From contig NZ_JAFBFW010000007.1 of assembly GCF_016909495.1 (NCBI RefSeq), positions 1 through 64,000 on the forward strand: a stretch of DNA of 64,000 bases, in the 5' to 3' direction. Below are positions 55,163 to 63,298 of the stretch, piece by piece (position 1 is the first letter of the stretch; every line of letters starts with the position of its first letter). Under the pieces are notes generated by a model that was given only the letters and a program-made list of their open reading frames with translations, searched no databases and was not told where the DNA came from. The translations under genes and the position numbers were made by a program. This DNA comes from Pantoea coffeiphila (GTDB taxonomy: Bacteria; Pseudomonadota; Gammaproteobacteria; Enterobacterales; Enterobacteriaceae).

Positions 55163-56200
55163 TCAGACGAGGAAAAATTCGCCAAAGCCCATTTTTTTCA
55201 GGCCGCGACGGTAGGCAATCGAACTGCGATCGGCGGGAATATGCGCCTCCAGGGTCAGATCCAGCGGCAGTCTTTCCGGGCGCTGGGTCTCCACCATCAG
55301 CCGGTCCTCCTCAAACACCCGCAGGTTGAAGGCGTGCACGTCCTCCACCGGCACGTGCAGATCGACATTGCGGGCGATCGGCGCAAACATCCGCGTAACC
55401 CTGGCCGACACCGGCGACGCGGCGTTCATAATCACCATTCGCTCCTCGCCCGGAAAATGAATGGTCAGCGTGGCGGTAAACGGCAGGTGCATTTCAAAAT
55501 GCCGCAGCCACTGGAAGTCTTCCGGCGCACGGTATTCCGAGTGCGGCGCGTAGTTGCTGACCGAACTCCAGTAGTCGGCAACGAAGCCGAACGGCGTGTC
55601 CTGCGGTTTGTAGTCCGGCACCAGCTGGTTGTCGGCGTCGGCAAAGGTATCGGTGTGTACCCAGGCAAAGTGGGCAACGTCCAGGAAACCTTCTACCTGG
55701 CGACCGGCGAAGCCGTTGACCTCAAAGCCCGGGCAGTTGATCTGCTGGTAACCCTCTGCATCCCAGAGCGGCATGGTCGGCAGCGGCGGCGGGTTTTCAG
55801 CATCAAAGTCCAGGCAGGTCCAGATCAGTCCGTAGCGCTCTTCCACCGCATAGCTCATCAGGTTGAGCTTGGCCGGCACCGGCTGGTCCGGGCTGGACGG
55901 AATGCGGTTACAGCGGCCGTCTTCGCCGAAGCGCAGGCCGTGGTACGGGCAGATAATCCCTTCCTCATCGTGAAAACCCAGCGTCAGCGGTACGCCGCGA
56001 TGCGGGCAGACGTCACGTGCAACGACCACTTTGCCCTTGATACGATAGATCACCAGCTGTTCGTCCAGCAGCGTGGCTTTCACCGGCGCGGCGTCGATGT
56101 CGCACGCGCGGGCTACCGGGTGCCAGCATTTCGCCAGCTTTAGCCAGTCATCCGGTTCGAAGGTGCAATGCGCGGGGGGAGTGGGTTTGTGCGTGTTCAT
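55163..56200 (-). CDS. hpxD: HpxD, Rieske oxygenase component of the hypoxanthine hydroxylase
   Basis: A 345-residue Rieske non-heme iron oxygenase. The Rieske cluster ligands are Cys65/His67 (CPHRG) and Cys84/His87 (CPYHG); the catalytic domain has DVAHFAWVHTD, where His and Asp positions correspond to the mononuclear iron site. Related to VanA-type aromatic-ring oxygenases; in the Klebsiella hpx cluster the HpxDE pair oxidises hypoxanthine. It is divergent from hpxR. Confidence 0.9.
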   Translation of the reverse strand: MNTHKPTPPAHCTFEPDDWLKLAKCWHPVARACDIDAAPVKATLLDEQLVIYRIKGKVVVARDVCPHRGVPLTLGFHDEEGIICPYHGLRFGEDGRCNRIPSSPDQPVPAKLNLMSYAVEERYGLIWTCLDFDAENPPPLPTMPLWDAEGYQQINCPGFEVNGFAGRQVEGFLDVAHFAWVHTDTFADADNQLVPDYKPQDTPFGFVADYWSSVSNYAPHSEYRAPEDFQWLRHFEMHLPFTATLTIHFPGEERMVIMNAASPVSARVTRMFAPIARNVDLHVPVEDVHAFNLRVFEEDRLMVETQRPERLPLDLTLEAHIPADRSSIAYRRGLKKMGFGEFFLV

Positions 56201-56326
56201 CGTTGGCCTTCCTGCTCACAAAAAATACTGGTTTAGTTGTTGTGGGTTTATTGTTGTCATATTAGGGTGTACGCATCCATCAGCATTAATTCACCAGGGT
56301 GTTGCAAAAAGGAGTACAGGTGCCGC

Positions 56327-57244
56327 ATGAGTCCGTTTTCACGTTTTGCGCTCTACTTTGCCGAAGTGGCCCGCTGCGGCAGCCTGCGCCGCGCGGCGGA
56401 AAAGCTGCATATTTCCGCCTCGGCGATTAACCGCCAGATCCTGCAGGCTGAAGAAGAATTTGGTACGCCGCTGTTTGAACGCCTGCCGGAAGGGCTGCGG
56501 ATGACCACGGCGGGGGAGCTGCTGTATGACAATATTCTGCGCTGGCAGAAGGAGTTTCGCCTGACCCGGCAGAAGTTTGATGAGCTACAGGGGCTGCGGC
56601 GCGGGACGGTCAACGTCGGGCTGGTGCAGGCGCTGGCCGAAGGCAGTTTTGCCAACGCGCTGTCCGACATCATCGCCGACTGCCCGTGGCTGGAGCTGGT
56701 GTTACAGGTGGCCGACAGCCATACGGTCAGCCAGCGAATACGCCAGGCCGATCTCGATTTCGGGCTGATCCTCGATCCCGAAGGGCAGGCGGGGCTGAGC
56801 GTGCTGGCGTTTGCCGAGCTGGAGATGGGCATGGTGATACGCGCGGATCATCCACTGGCATCCTCCGGGCGCATTTCGCTGGGCGAGCTGAGCGGCGAGC
56901 GCCATATCCTTCCCGGCGCGCCGCTGATCGTTCACGAGCGGGTGGCGATGCTCTACCGCCACCACGATTTTGCACCGGCGAACACCATCAGCTGTAATGA
57001 TATTCGGCTGATCAAATCGCTGCTGCTGAAGGGCAGCGGCGTAACGGTGCTGAGCCTGCTGGACGTTCATGATGAAGTGAAGCGCGGCCAGCTGGCGTTT
57101 GTGCCTTTGCGCGGCACGCTGCTGCGGCCGCTGACGCTGGCGCTCTGTACCGCCCCTTCGCGGCAGCTTTCGCGCCCGGCGCAGATGGCGATTCAGAAGC
57201 TGACGGCGGTGCTGGAGGCGATGCAGCCCACAGCCGAAACCTGA
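56327..57244 (+). CDS. hpxR: HpxR, LysR-type activator of hpxDE
   Basis: A 305-residue LysR regulator (helix-turn-helix ALYFAEVARCGSLRRAAEKL, HISASAINRQILQAEEEFG). It is divergent from hpxDE, the same arrangement as hpxR in Klebsiella, where it activates hpxDE in response to hypoxanthine and represses itself. The ATG used follows aaggag by 13 bases; longer in-frame starts lie in the promoter region. It ends six bases from the convergent hpxO stop. Confidence 0.9.
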   Translation: MSPFSRFALYFAEVARCGSLRRAAEKLHISASAINRQILQAEEEFGTPLFERLPEGLRMTTAGELLYDNILRWQKEFRLTRQKFDELQGLRRGTVNVGLVQALAEGSFANALSDIIADCPWLELVLQVADSHTVSQRIRQADLDFGLILDPEGQAGLSVLAFAELEMGMVIRADHPLASSGRISLGELSGERHILPGAPLIVHERVAMLYRHHDFAPANTISCNDIRLIKSLLLKGSGVTVLSLLDVHDEVKRGQLAFVPLRGTLLRPLTLALCTAPSRQLSRPAQMAIQKLTAVLEAMQPTAET

Positions 57245-57250
57245 GTAGCG

Positions 57251-58405
57251 TCAGCCCAGCGGCCCGCCCTGGATGGTTTCGCACATGCCGTTGATAATGC
57301 GTTCCCCGGTTTCCTCCTTCAGTTCCTGATACCAGGCATGGGTGAGCGCCATATCCTTGCCGTGGGTGACGTCGCAGCGCTTGCGCGCCTTGAGCACCAG
57401 GTCACGCACGCGGTCGCAGCGCTGCGCTTCATATTCGCGCAGCGCCGATTCGATATCGCGGTGCTCGCGGAAAACGGCACCGAGCACCACCGCATCCTCC
57501 ATCGCCGCGCAGCCGCCCTGGCCGATATCCGGCGTGGTGCTGTGCCCGGCGTCGCCCAGCAGCGCCACTTTCCCGCGCACCAGCCGGTCAAACGGCTCGA
57601 TATCGTGGATTTCAATGCGGTTGGTGGTTTCCGGGTTCAGCGCCGCGATAAGCGTCTGCACCGGTGCGGCCCAGCCGCTGAAATAGCGGCTCAGATCGGC
57701 GCGTAGCGTCGTGCGATCCTCCGGCAGCCCTGCCGGGAGCGGCACGTCAAAGAAGAAGTAGAAGCGCCCGTCGGATACCGGCATCAGCGACACGCGCTTG
57801 CCTTCGCCCACGAAGGTGGTCCACTGTTCGGCAGGGGCAATGGCTTCATCGATCTGCACCAGGCCGTTCCAGTTGACGTAGCCTGCGTAGCGGCGCTCCG
57901 GCGTGTAGCCCAGGACATAAGGCCGCAGCGCCGAGTGGCTGCCGTCGGCGGCAATCAGAAAATCGCCGTGGGCCGAGGTGCCGTCGGTAAACCAGACGGT
58001 CACCCCGTCGCTGTTTTCTTCGGTGTGGGTCACCCGCTTGCCGAACTGCACCCGATCGCGCCCCCAGAAATCCAGCATCTCGCGCTGAAGTTCAGCACGG
58101 GAAACCGGGCAGGGGCGTCCGCCGGTGCGAGAAATCAGCGGGGCGAGGCTGAACTGGGTGAGCACCTCACCGCGCAGATGATCCTGATAGGCCATGGAAC
58201 GCAGCGGCCCGCCAAAAGTTTCAATAATCTCGCCCATGCCGAGGTGGTGCATGCACTTTACGCCGTTAGGCCAGATGGAAATCGCCGCCCCCACCGGTTT
58301 GATCTCTTTTACCGCTTCGTAAACTTCGCAGTCGATCCCTGCGTTCTCCAGCGCAACCGCTGCGCTCAGGCCGCCAATGCCGCCACCGATAACTAATGCT
58401 TTCAT
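57251..58405 (-). CDS. hpxO: HpxO, FAD-dependent urate hydroxylase
   Basis: A 384-residue flavoprotein monooxygenase that converts urate to 5-hydroxyisourate. The FAD motif GGGIGGLSAA (7-16) and GDAGHSTTPDIGQGG (284-298) are present. Arg204, Tyr216 and Asp293, important in Klebsiella HpxO, are at the same positions, and the length (384 aa) is identical. The start MKALVIGGGIGG is at 58405; the upstream extension is not used. It is divergent from hpxP and convergent with hpxR. Confidence 0.95.
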   Translation of the reverse strand: MKALVIGGGIGGLSAAVALENAGIDCEVYEAVKEIKPVGAAISIWPNGVKCMHHLGMGEIIETFGGPLRSMAYQDHLRGEVLTQFSLAPLISRTGGRPCPVSRAELQREMLDFWGRDRVQFGKRVTHTEENSDGVTVWFTDGTSAHGDFLIAADGSHSALRPYVLGYTPERRYAGYVNWNGLVQIDEAIAPAEQWTTFVGEGKRVSLMPVSDGRFYFFFDVPLPAGLPEDRTTLRADLSRYFSGWAAPVQTLIAALNPETTNRIEIHDIEPFDRLVRGKVALLGDAGHSTTPDIGQGGCAAMEDAVVLGAVFREHRDIESALREYEAQRCDRVRDLVLKARKRCDVTHGKDMALTHAWYQELKEETGERIINGMCETIQGGPLG

Positions 58406-58506
58406 TTTTCTCTCCTGTTCAGGCTTCGTTATGGGGTTCAGCAATTTGCGTACCAGGTCAGCAAAGGCGCTGGCGGCGGCGTTTCTATCGTAAGCAGGCG
58501 GTGTTG

Positions 58507-58523
58507 TGCCTCTTTTTAGTGCG
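58507..58523. promoter_or_regulatory. Candidate NtrC site, hpxO-hpxP region
   Basis: TGCCTCTTTTTAGTGCG matches the NtrC dyad TGCAC-N6-GTGCA except for three bases. It lies about 210 bp upstream of the predicted hpxP start. Confidence 0.45.
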
Positions 58524-58618
58524 ATACATCGCAGTCTCTGCTTTATCGTGAATCAATAATTTCTTACCTGGTCATCAGGAATCTAACGTTTCATTCGGAT
58601 GCGGTGATTTACAGGCAG

Positions 58619-58633
58619 ATAAAACGACGATAT
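58619..58633. promoter_or_regulatory. NAC-type motif between hpxO and hpxP
   Basis: ATAAAACGACGATAT fits ATA-N9-TAT. The gap is shared by divergent hpxO and hpxPQT. In Klebsiella hpxPQT nitrogen control acts through Ntr and sigma-54, so any NAC role would more likely concern hpxO. Confidence 0.4.
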
Positions 58634-58707
58634 TGGTGAATTTATCTTATTGAAATTGCGTTGGTAATCGGCCGGAAAACAAATTATCCGCGCCGTTTTG
58701 GCGACTC

Positions 58708-58723
58708 TGGTCTGGTTTATGCA
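58708..58723 (+). promoter_or_regulatory. Sigma-54 promoter of hpxPQT
   Basis: TGGTCTGGTTTATGCA has GG-N10-GC spacing and a good -12 element. It lies 40 bp before hpxP. Klebsiella hpxPQT is known to be sigma-54 and Ntr dependent, which supports the call despite an imperfect -24 element. Confidence 0.68.
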
Positions 58724-58763
58724 ATGTGCTGATATCGCTTATTCGCAACGGGATGCAACAACC

Positions 58764-60149
58764 ATGGCTGATGAAAAGAACGACACGCTGATTTACGGAC
58801 TTGAGCAGAAGATCCCACCGCTTCCGGCGTTTTTCAGCGCGCTACAGCACGTGCTGGCCGGGCTGGTGGGGATTATCACTCCGCCGCTGATTATTGGTGC
58901 CACGCTCGGGCTGGGTGACTGGATGCCATATCTGATCAGCATGTCGCTGCTGGCCTCCGGCATTGGTACGTTTCTTCAGTCCAATCGCGTTTGGGGCATC
59001 GGGGCGGGGATGATCTGTATGCAGGGCACCAGCTTTGCCTTTCTCGGCGTGGCGATTGCCGGTGGCATCTGGGTCAAAGGCCAGGGCGGCGGACCGCAGG
59101 ATATTATGGCCATGCTGTTTGGCGTGAACTTCGTTGCCGCGCTGGTGCCGGTGATCGTCAGCCGCTTTATCGAACCGCTGAAAAAAATCTTCACCCCGAT
59201 TATTACCGGCAGCGTGATTGCGCTGATCGGCATCAGCCTGATTAAAGTCAGCGTAATCAACTGGTGCGGCGGCGAGCAGTCGCAGGCGTTCGGCAGCATG
59301 AGCAATATCGCCCTCGGGGCCGTTACGCTGGGCGCGATCGTGCTGCTGAGCTGCGCGAAGAACCGCTGGCTGCGCCTCTCTTCGGTGGTGGTGGGCATCG
59401 CCGTCGGCTGCGTTGCCGCCGCGCTGAGCGGGAATTTTCACCTGTCCGGCATTGGCGACACCTGGTTCCGTCTGCCGTCGCTGTTCCCGTTTGGCTTCCA
59501 GTTTAACAGCGCCATTTTCCTGCCGATCGCCTTAGTGTCGCTGGTGTGTATTCTTGAAGCGGTGGGCGATCTGACGGCTAACTGCCTGATCTCGAAACAG
59601 TCGATTGACGACGGCGCGTTCCGCTCTCGCCTGAAGGGCGGCATTCTGGCCGACGGCATCAGCTGCATGATTGCCGCTATGCTGTGTGCGTTTCCCAACA
59701 CCACCTTTGCGCAGAACAACGGTGTGATCCAGATGACCGGCGTCGCCAGCCGCTACGTTGGCCGCTATATTGGGGTGATTCTGATCCTGCTGGGGCTGTT
59801 CCCGCCGTTTGGTGAGATCCTGCGGCAGATCCCCACGCCGGTGCTGGGCGGCGCGACGATGGTGATGTTTGGCTGCGTGGTGGCGGCAGGTATCCGCATT
59901 ATTACCCAGGTGCCGTTAAACCGCCGCGATATGTTGATCGTCGGTCTGGCATTTGGCTTTGGCCTGGGCGTGGAGGCGGTTCCGGCGTTTCTCGCCCACT
60001 TCCCGCCGATTATCGGCAACCTGTTTGGCTCGGCGGCGACCAGCGGCGGGCTGGTGGCGATTGTCCTTAACCTGATTATCCCCGAAGAGAAAACCGCCGC
60101 GCCGGTCGCGGCAGCAAGGAGCAGTAATGACAGCGCTGAGTCACTTTAA
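58764..60149 (+). CDS. hpxP: HpxP, purine (urate/xanthine-type) permease, NCS2 family
   Basis: A 461-residue NCS2 transporter with about 14 membrane helices. The family signatures AGMICMQGTSFAFLG and TFAQNNGVIQMTGVASRYVG (nucleobase-binding) are present. In Klebsiella HpxP is the purine permease of the pathway. It overlaps hpxQ by 23 bp. ATG at 58764 gives the sequence MADEKNDTLIYGLEQKIPP typical of homologues. Confidence 0.92.
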   Translation: MADEKNDTLIYGLEQKIPPLPAFFSALQHVLAGLVGIITPPLIIGATLGLGDWMPYLISMSLLASGIGTFLQSNRVWGIGAGMICMQGTSFAFLGVAIAGGIWVKGQGGGPQDIMAMLFGVNFVAALVPVIVSRFIEPLKKIFTPIITGSVIALIGISLIKVSVINWCGGEQSQAFGSMSNIALGAVTLGAIVLLSCAKNRWLRLSSVVVGIAVGCVAAALSGNFHLSGIGDTWFRLPSLFPFGFQFNSAIFLPIALVSLVCILEAVGDLTANCLISKQSIDDGAFRSRLKGGILADGISCMIAAMLCAFPNTTFAQNNGVIQMTGVASRYVGRYIGVILILLGLFPPFGEILRQIPTPVLGGATMVMFGCVVAAGIRIITQVPLNRRDMLIVGLAFGFGLGVEAVPAFLAHFPPIIGNLFGSAATSGGLVAIVLNLIIPEEKTAAPVAAARSSNDSAESL

Positions 60150-60627
60150 TCATCTTTCACCGCCGCAGGCGCTGGCCCTGATTGCGCCTTGCGTGGCAAT
60201 CCCGGCGTGGTGCGAAGCCGTGGTTGCGGCACGCCCGTACGCCAGCCGCGAATCGCTGCTTGGTGCTGCACAGCAGGCGTCGCAGAGCTGGGGGGAAGCG
60301 GAGCTGAATCAGGCGCTGAGCGCCCATCCGCGCATCGGCGAAAAACCCTCCGGCAGCCAGGCGCACGCCGCACTGTCGCGGCAGGAGCAGGGAGCCGTTA
60401 ACGACCAGGACTCGCAGCTGGCGCTGGCGCTGAAGGCGGGTAATGCCCGCTATGAGGCACGCTTTGGCCGGGTGTTCCTGATCCGCGCCAAAGGCCGCAG
60501 CGGCGAGGAGATCCTGGCCGCGCTGGCGCAGCGTTTGAACAACAGCCACGCAGAAGAAGTACAGGCGGCGCTGGAAGCGCTGCGCGAAATTACCCTGTTA
60601 CGACTGGAAGGAGCAATAAGCGAATGA
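60127..60627 (+). CDS. hpxQ: HpxQ, OHCU decarboxylase
   Basis: A 166-residue 2-oxo-4-hydroxy-4-carboxy-5-ureidoimidazoline decarboxylase (UraD family), producing S-allantoin. HPRIGEKPSG contains the catalytic His, and SRQEQGAV and NARYEARFGRVFLI are family marks. It starts inside hpxP with aaggag upstream and overlaps hpxT by 4 bp. Confidence 0.94.
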   Translation: MTALSHFNHLSPPQALALIAPCVAIPAWCEAVVAARPYASRESLLGAAQQASQSWGEAELNQALSAHPRIGEKPSGSQAHAALSRQEQGAVNDQDSQLALALKAGNARYEARFGRVFLIRAKGRSGEEILAALAQRLNNSHAEEVQAALEALREITLLRLEGAISE

Positions 60628-60950
60628 CCACCCTCAGCACCCATATTCTGGATATTTCCACCGGTAAACCTGCCGCAGGCGTGGCGCTGCGGCTTGAGCA
60701 GGGCGAGCAGGTTATCGCCAGCGGGCTGACCAACGCCAACGGACGGCTGGGCGACTTCGCCCCCGCGCCGCTGCCGCCTGGGCGCTACCGGCTGGTGGCG
60801 GAAACCGGCGACTGGTTTGCAGCAAAGGGGCTGGAAACGCCTTTCCCCTGCGCGCAGATTGATTTCGTTATTCCAGCTGCGGCGGACGATCACTACCATC
60901 TGCCGTTTCTGATTGCCCCCGGCGGCTGGTCCACCTATCGCGGGAGCTGA
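60624..60950 (+). CDS. hpxT: HpxT, 5-hydroxyisourate hydrolase
   Basis: A 108-residue transthyretin-like HIUase that hydrolyses 5-hydroxyisourate to OHCU. It opens MTTLSTHILDISTGKPAAGV and ends STYRGS, the diagnostic C-terminal motif; the HYHLPFLIAPGGW segment carries the catalytic His. It lacks a signal peptide, so it acts in the cytoplasm with HpxQ. It is the last gene of hpxPQT. Confidence 0.95.
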   Translation: MTTLSTHILDISTGKPAAGVALRLEQGEQVIASGLTNANGRLGDFAPAPLPPGRYRLVAETGDWFAAKGLETPFPCAQIDFVIPAAADDHYHLPFLIAPGGWSTYRGS

Positions 60951-61363
60951 TCGGGCGGCGATCTACTCCGAAACGCAGGGCGATCGCCCTGCGTTTCAAC
61001 GGCGGCAGCGACCAGGATTGCCGCTGCCGCCTGCTCCCGGCTCAGGCCGTTATCCGCGATATCCTCTGATTGAAATGGAGATCTACCGTAAAAATTTTTT
61101 TGCCGGGTTAAAATATTGCTCTCAATGAAAAACATAATAAATTTCATTGGGTTAATGTTTTTCTTCAATGAAAGCAACGTGTTGGAAAAGGGGGGCCGGT
61201 CAGGTTATTATCGCTTTCGGCAAACCGATACCAACGCCTTTCATAACACCTGTCTCTGGAAAGCGAAAAGTTTACGCGTTTCATTTTTGGTTATTAAAAA
61301 CTAAAAAAGTAATTAAATTTTTAACAGATGAGGTTTCATTTTTCACTAGTCTGTGGGGGATGT
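60951..61363. other. Intergenic region with composition change
   Basis: It starts GC-rich with the hpxT downstream palindrome and turns strongly AT-rich after about 61080. No supportable gene was found; short frames lack ribosome binding sites. The transition marks the left edge of the AT-rich DUF2272 segment. Confidence 0.6.
60970..60997. terminator. 28-bp perfect palindrome downstream of hpxT
   Basis: GAAACGCAGGGCGA and its exact complement meet at a central GATC. It is the strongest hairpin after hpxPQT, but no T-run follows, so termination may be Rho-aided or it may protect the mRNA end. Confidence 0.7.
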
Positions 61364-61996
61364 ATGACTGTTTTTATCAAAGAACTTTTGTCGGCATGCG
61401 ATCGCGAATATTCCAAATTCCGGTCGGGAACGCTGAAAGAATATGATGCTGCTGTTTATAAACGCGTTGGCGACTACTGGAAAGCCATCAATATAGATAA
61501 TATAGATGGAAAAACGCTGTCAAAAGATAAACACGGGAAGTTTTATAATCCGGCATGGTCATCAGCCTTTGTTTCTTTCGTTGTTAAAAATGCCGGTGCG
61601 GGCGATCTGTTTAACTACTCCTCGGCGCATTGCCATTATATCGAATCGGCAAGGAAGGCCCGGCAAAATGGGACTAAAAGCGCTTACTATGCTGTTTCAC
61701 CGGATTCTGATATTCCCTCACCGGGTGATATTATTTGCTCGGGCCGAGAATATGCGAGCGAATACAGTTTTGAAAATGCCGAGTTGGCGTATAAAACGGA
61801 CAGTTTCTACCCTTCACACGGTGACGTGGTTATTTATGTTAATCGGGAACAGGGATACCTAATTACCATCGGTGGAAATGTCGGTAATTCCGTAAAACAG
61901 AAGAAAATACTCATCGATGAAAAAGGGTTTTTAGTAGACAGAGTGGATGGTAATAATCTTTTACCGTGGCTGGCTCTGTTGAAATGTCAGCTGTGA
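61364..61996 (+). CDS. DUF2272-like protein, AT-rich, likely acquired
   Basis: A 210-residue protein with features of the DUF2272 family: an AWSSAFVSFVVKNAGAGD block, IPSPGDIICSGR, SHGDVVIYV and ITIGGNVGNSVKQKK. The order (W-S motif, PGD, HGD-VV, GGNVG) recalls the NlpC/P60-CHAP-like fold, suggesting a cell-wall or amide hydrolase, but no Cys-His pair can be assigned. No signal peptide is visible. ATG at 61364 has gggga upstream. Base composition is far more AT-rich than neighbours and the gene stands alone, which suggests horizontal transfer. Confidence 0.7.
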   Translation: MTVFIKELLSACDREYSKFRSGTLKEYDAAVYKRVGDYWKAINIDNIDGKTLSKDKHGKFYNPAWSSAFVSFVVKNAGAGDLFNYSSAHCHYIESARKARQNGTKSAYYAVSPDSDIPSPGDIICSGREYASEYSFENAELAYKTDSFYPSHGDVVIYVNREQGYLITIGGNVGNSVKQKKILIDEKGFLVDRVDGNNLLPWLALLKCQL

Positions 61997-62144
61997 AGGA
62001 TAACGGAAGATAAGCGATTATGCTTATTCTGGGCCTGTAGCAATCGGTGAACCGTGATTGAGCTGTGCCTTCCCCCTCGGCAGCATCCCGGCGGGGAAGG
62101 GCCTCGCGATATCCGTATCAGCAAACCCCGTCCGGGCATCAGTT

Positions 62145-62206
62145 CATGATTATCATCACAGTTCCTTCAGAGGGAACTTGAGCCTGGCGGGATGATTCGT
62201 TATAAC
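62145..62206 (+). promoter_or_regulatory. CRP site and promoter of the second bglG-type gene
   Basis: CATGA-TTATCA-TCACA (62145-62160) matches CRP at 8 of 10 core bases. TATAAC at 62201-62206 is a good -10, giving a start near 62213. The CRP centre then lies at about -60.5, the class I position. A clear -35 is not required in that architecture. Confidence 0.6.
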
Positions 62207-62213
62207 AACCCCT

Positions 62214-62243
62214 GGACGTTATCAGATAACACTGAGCGAAACC
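62214..62243 (+). promoter_or_regulatory. RAT site before the second bglG-type gene
   Basis: A 30-nt element beginning GGACGTTATCAG and ending ACTGAGCGAAACC, RAT-like at both ends, starting at the predicted transcription start and overlapping the 5' arm of the next terminator by a few bases. It implies positive autoregulation of the antiterminator. Confidence 0.8.
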
Positions 62244-62291
62244 TGATCGCATTGAAACCGTAATGGCTTCAATGCAATCAGGTTTTTTTTT
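62239..62291 (+). terminator. Leader terminator of the second bglG-type gene
   Basis: AACCTGATCGCATTGAA and TTCAATGCAATCAGGTT (one mismatch) followed by nine T. The stem overlaps the RAT. Confidence 0.92.
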
Positions 62292-62321
62292 GTCTTTTTT
62301 ATGAAAAAGGTCACGTGAAAG

Positions 62322-63161
62322 ATGGCTGCAATGATAGTCGATAAGATTCTGAGCAATAACGCGGTCCTGCTGATCAACGCCAGGCATGAAGAGGTGGTGG
62401 CGATCGGGCGCGGTATTGGTTTTGGTAAAAAGCCAGGGGATACGGTGGACGCCAGCGAGATCGAAAGCCAGTTCGTGAAAAAGTCCGAGGGGCTGGCGGA
62501 TGTGTTTGCGCAGTTGCTGGCGGAGATCCCGCCGGCGAACCTGGCCGTGACCCAGCGTATTATCAACCTGGCGCAGCAGCGGCTGGCGATCACCGTGCAG
62601 GACACGCTGTTCCTGGCGCTCAGCGACCATATTAATTTCGCCATTCAGCGCCACAGCAACGGCCTGGCGATTAAGAACTTCCTGCTGTGGGATATCAAAC
62701 GTTTTTACGCCGAGGAGTTTGCCGTCGGACTGGAAGCGCTGGGGCTGATCGAGCAGGCGCTGAGTATTACGCTGCCGCAGGATGAGGCGGGATTTATCGC
62801 CCTGCATCTGGCCAATGCCAAAAACAACAGCGATATGCAAAGCACCATGGACAGTGCGACCATTATCAGGGATGTACTGAGCATTTTGCAGTACGATTTC
62901 AAGCTGACCTGGGATGAAGACTCGCTGGACTACCAGCGCTTTGTTACCCATCTGAAATTCTTCGCTCTGCGGCTGTTGAATCGTAAAACCGTGGCGCACG
63001 GCGACGACAGTATCTATCAGGGCATTACCGAAATGATGCCGAAGGCCTGGGCCTGCGCAAAGAAAATCTGTCACTACGTGGATAAAAACTATGGCTGCCA
63101 GCTCACCACCGATGAGGTGATGTTTCTGACCATCCATATCAATCGCCTCAGCGGCGGTTAA
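62322..63161 (+). CDS. BglG/LicT-family transcriptional antiterminator (second copy)
   Basis: A 279-residue antiterminator: CAT RNA-binding domain (IVDKILSNNAVLLINA, GRGIGFGKKPGD) and two PRDs with conserved histidines (DHINFAIQRH, FIALHLANA, THLKFFALR, LTIHINRL). It differs clearly from the copy at 45.6 kb, so each probably recognises its own RAT set. It is preceded by its own RAT/terminator and followed by another RAT/terminator before a GH1 gene. An ATG three codons in is an alternative start. Confidence 0.93.
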   Translation: MAAMIVDKILSNNAVLLINARHEEVVAIGRGIGFGKKPGDTVDASEIESQFVKKSEGLADVFAQLLAEIPPANLAVTQRIINLAQQRLAITVQDTLFLALSDHINFAIQRHSNGLAIKNFLLWDIKRFYAEEFAVGLEALGLIEQALSITLPQDEAGFIALHLANAKNNSDMQSTMDSATIIRDVLSILQYDFKLTWDEDSLDYQRFVTHLKFFALRLLNRKTVAHGDDSIYQGITEMMPKAWACAKKICHYVDKNYGCQLTTDEVMFLTIHINRLSGG

Positions 63162-63184
63162 ACTGATTTACAGGTCTTACTTCA

Positions 63185-63213
63185 GGGCGTAACTGAACCA
63201 ATCAGGCGAAACC
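63185..63213 (+). promoter_or_regulatory. RAT site before the terminal GH1 gene
   Basis: A 29-nt element beginning GGGCGTAACTGAACC and ending ATCAGGCGAAACC, 23 bp after the antiterminator stop codon. Its 3' end GCGAAACCTG is identical to that of the RAT upstream of the antiterminator gene. It overlaps the next terminator. Confidence 0.85.
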
Positions 63214-63265
63214 TGCTTCAGCAACGACATCTTACGATGCCGGTGCTGAGCAGGTTTTTTTGTTT
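63209..63265 (+). terminator. Leader terminator of the terminal GH1 gene
   Basis: AAACCTGCTTCAGCA pairs with TGCTGAGCAGGTTT (one bulge), followed by a T-run. The 5' arm overlaps the RAT, the bgl arrangement. Confidence 0.92.
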
Positions 63266-63298
63266 TCAGGCCTGCACAGCAGGCACGCAGTTAAATGA

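Noticed and set aside
56201-56326. HpxR binding site TCTGC-N4-GCAAA as described for Klebsiella
   Set aside because: I found only weak partial matches in the hpxD-hpxR gap (around cctgctcac and gttgcaaaa), with wrong spacing or halves.
62331-63161. Whether the second BglG copy is a duplicate of the first
   Set aside because: The two share domain architecture but differ throughout in sequence; no sign of recent duplication.
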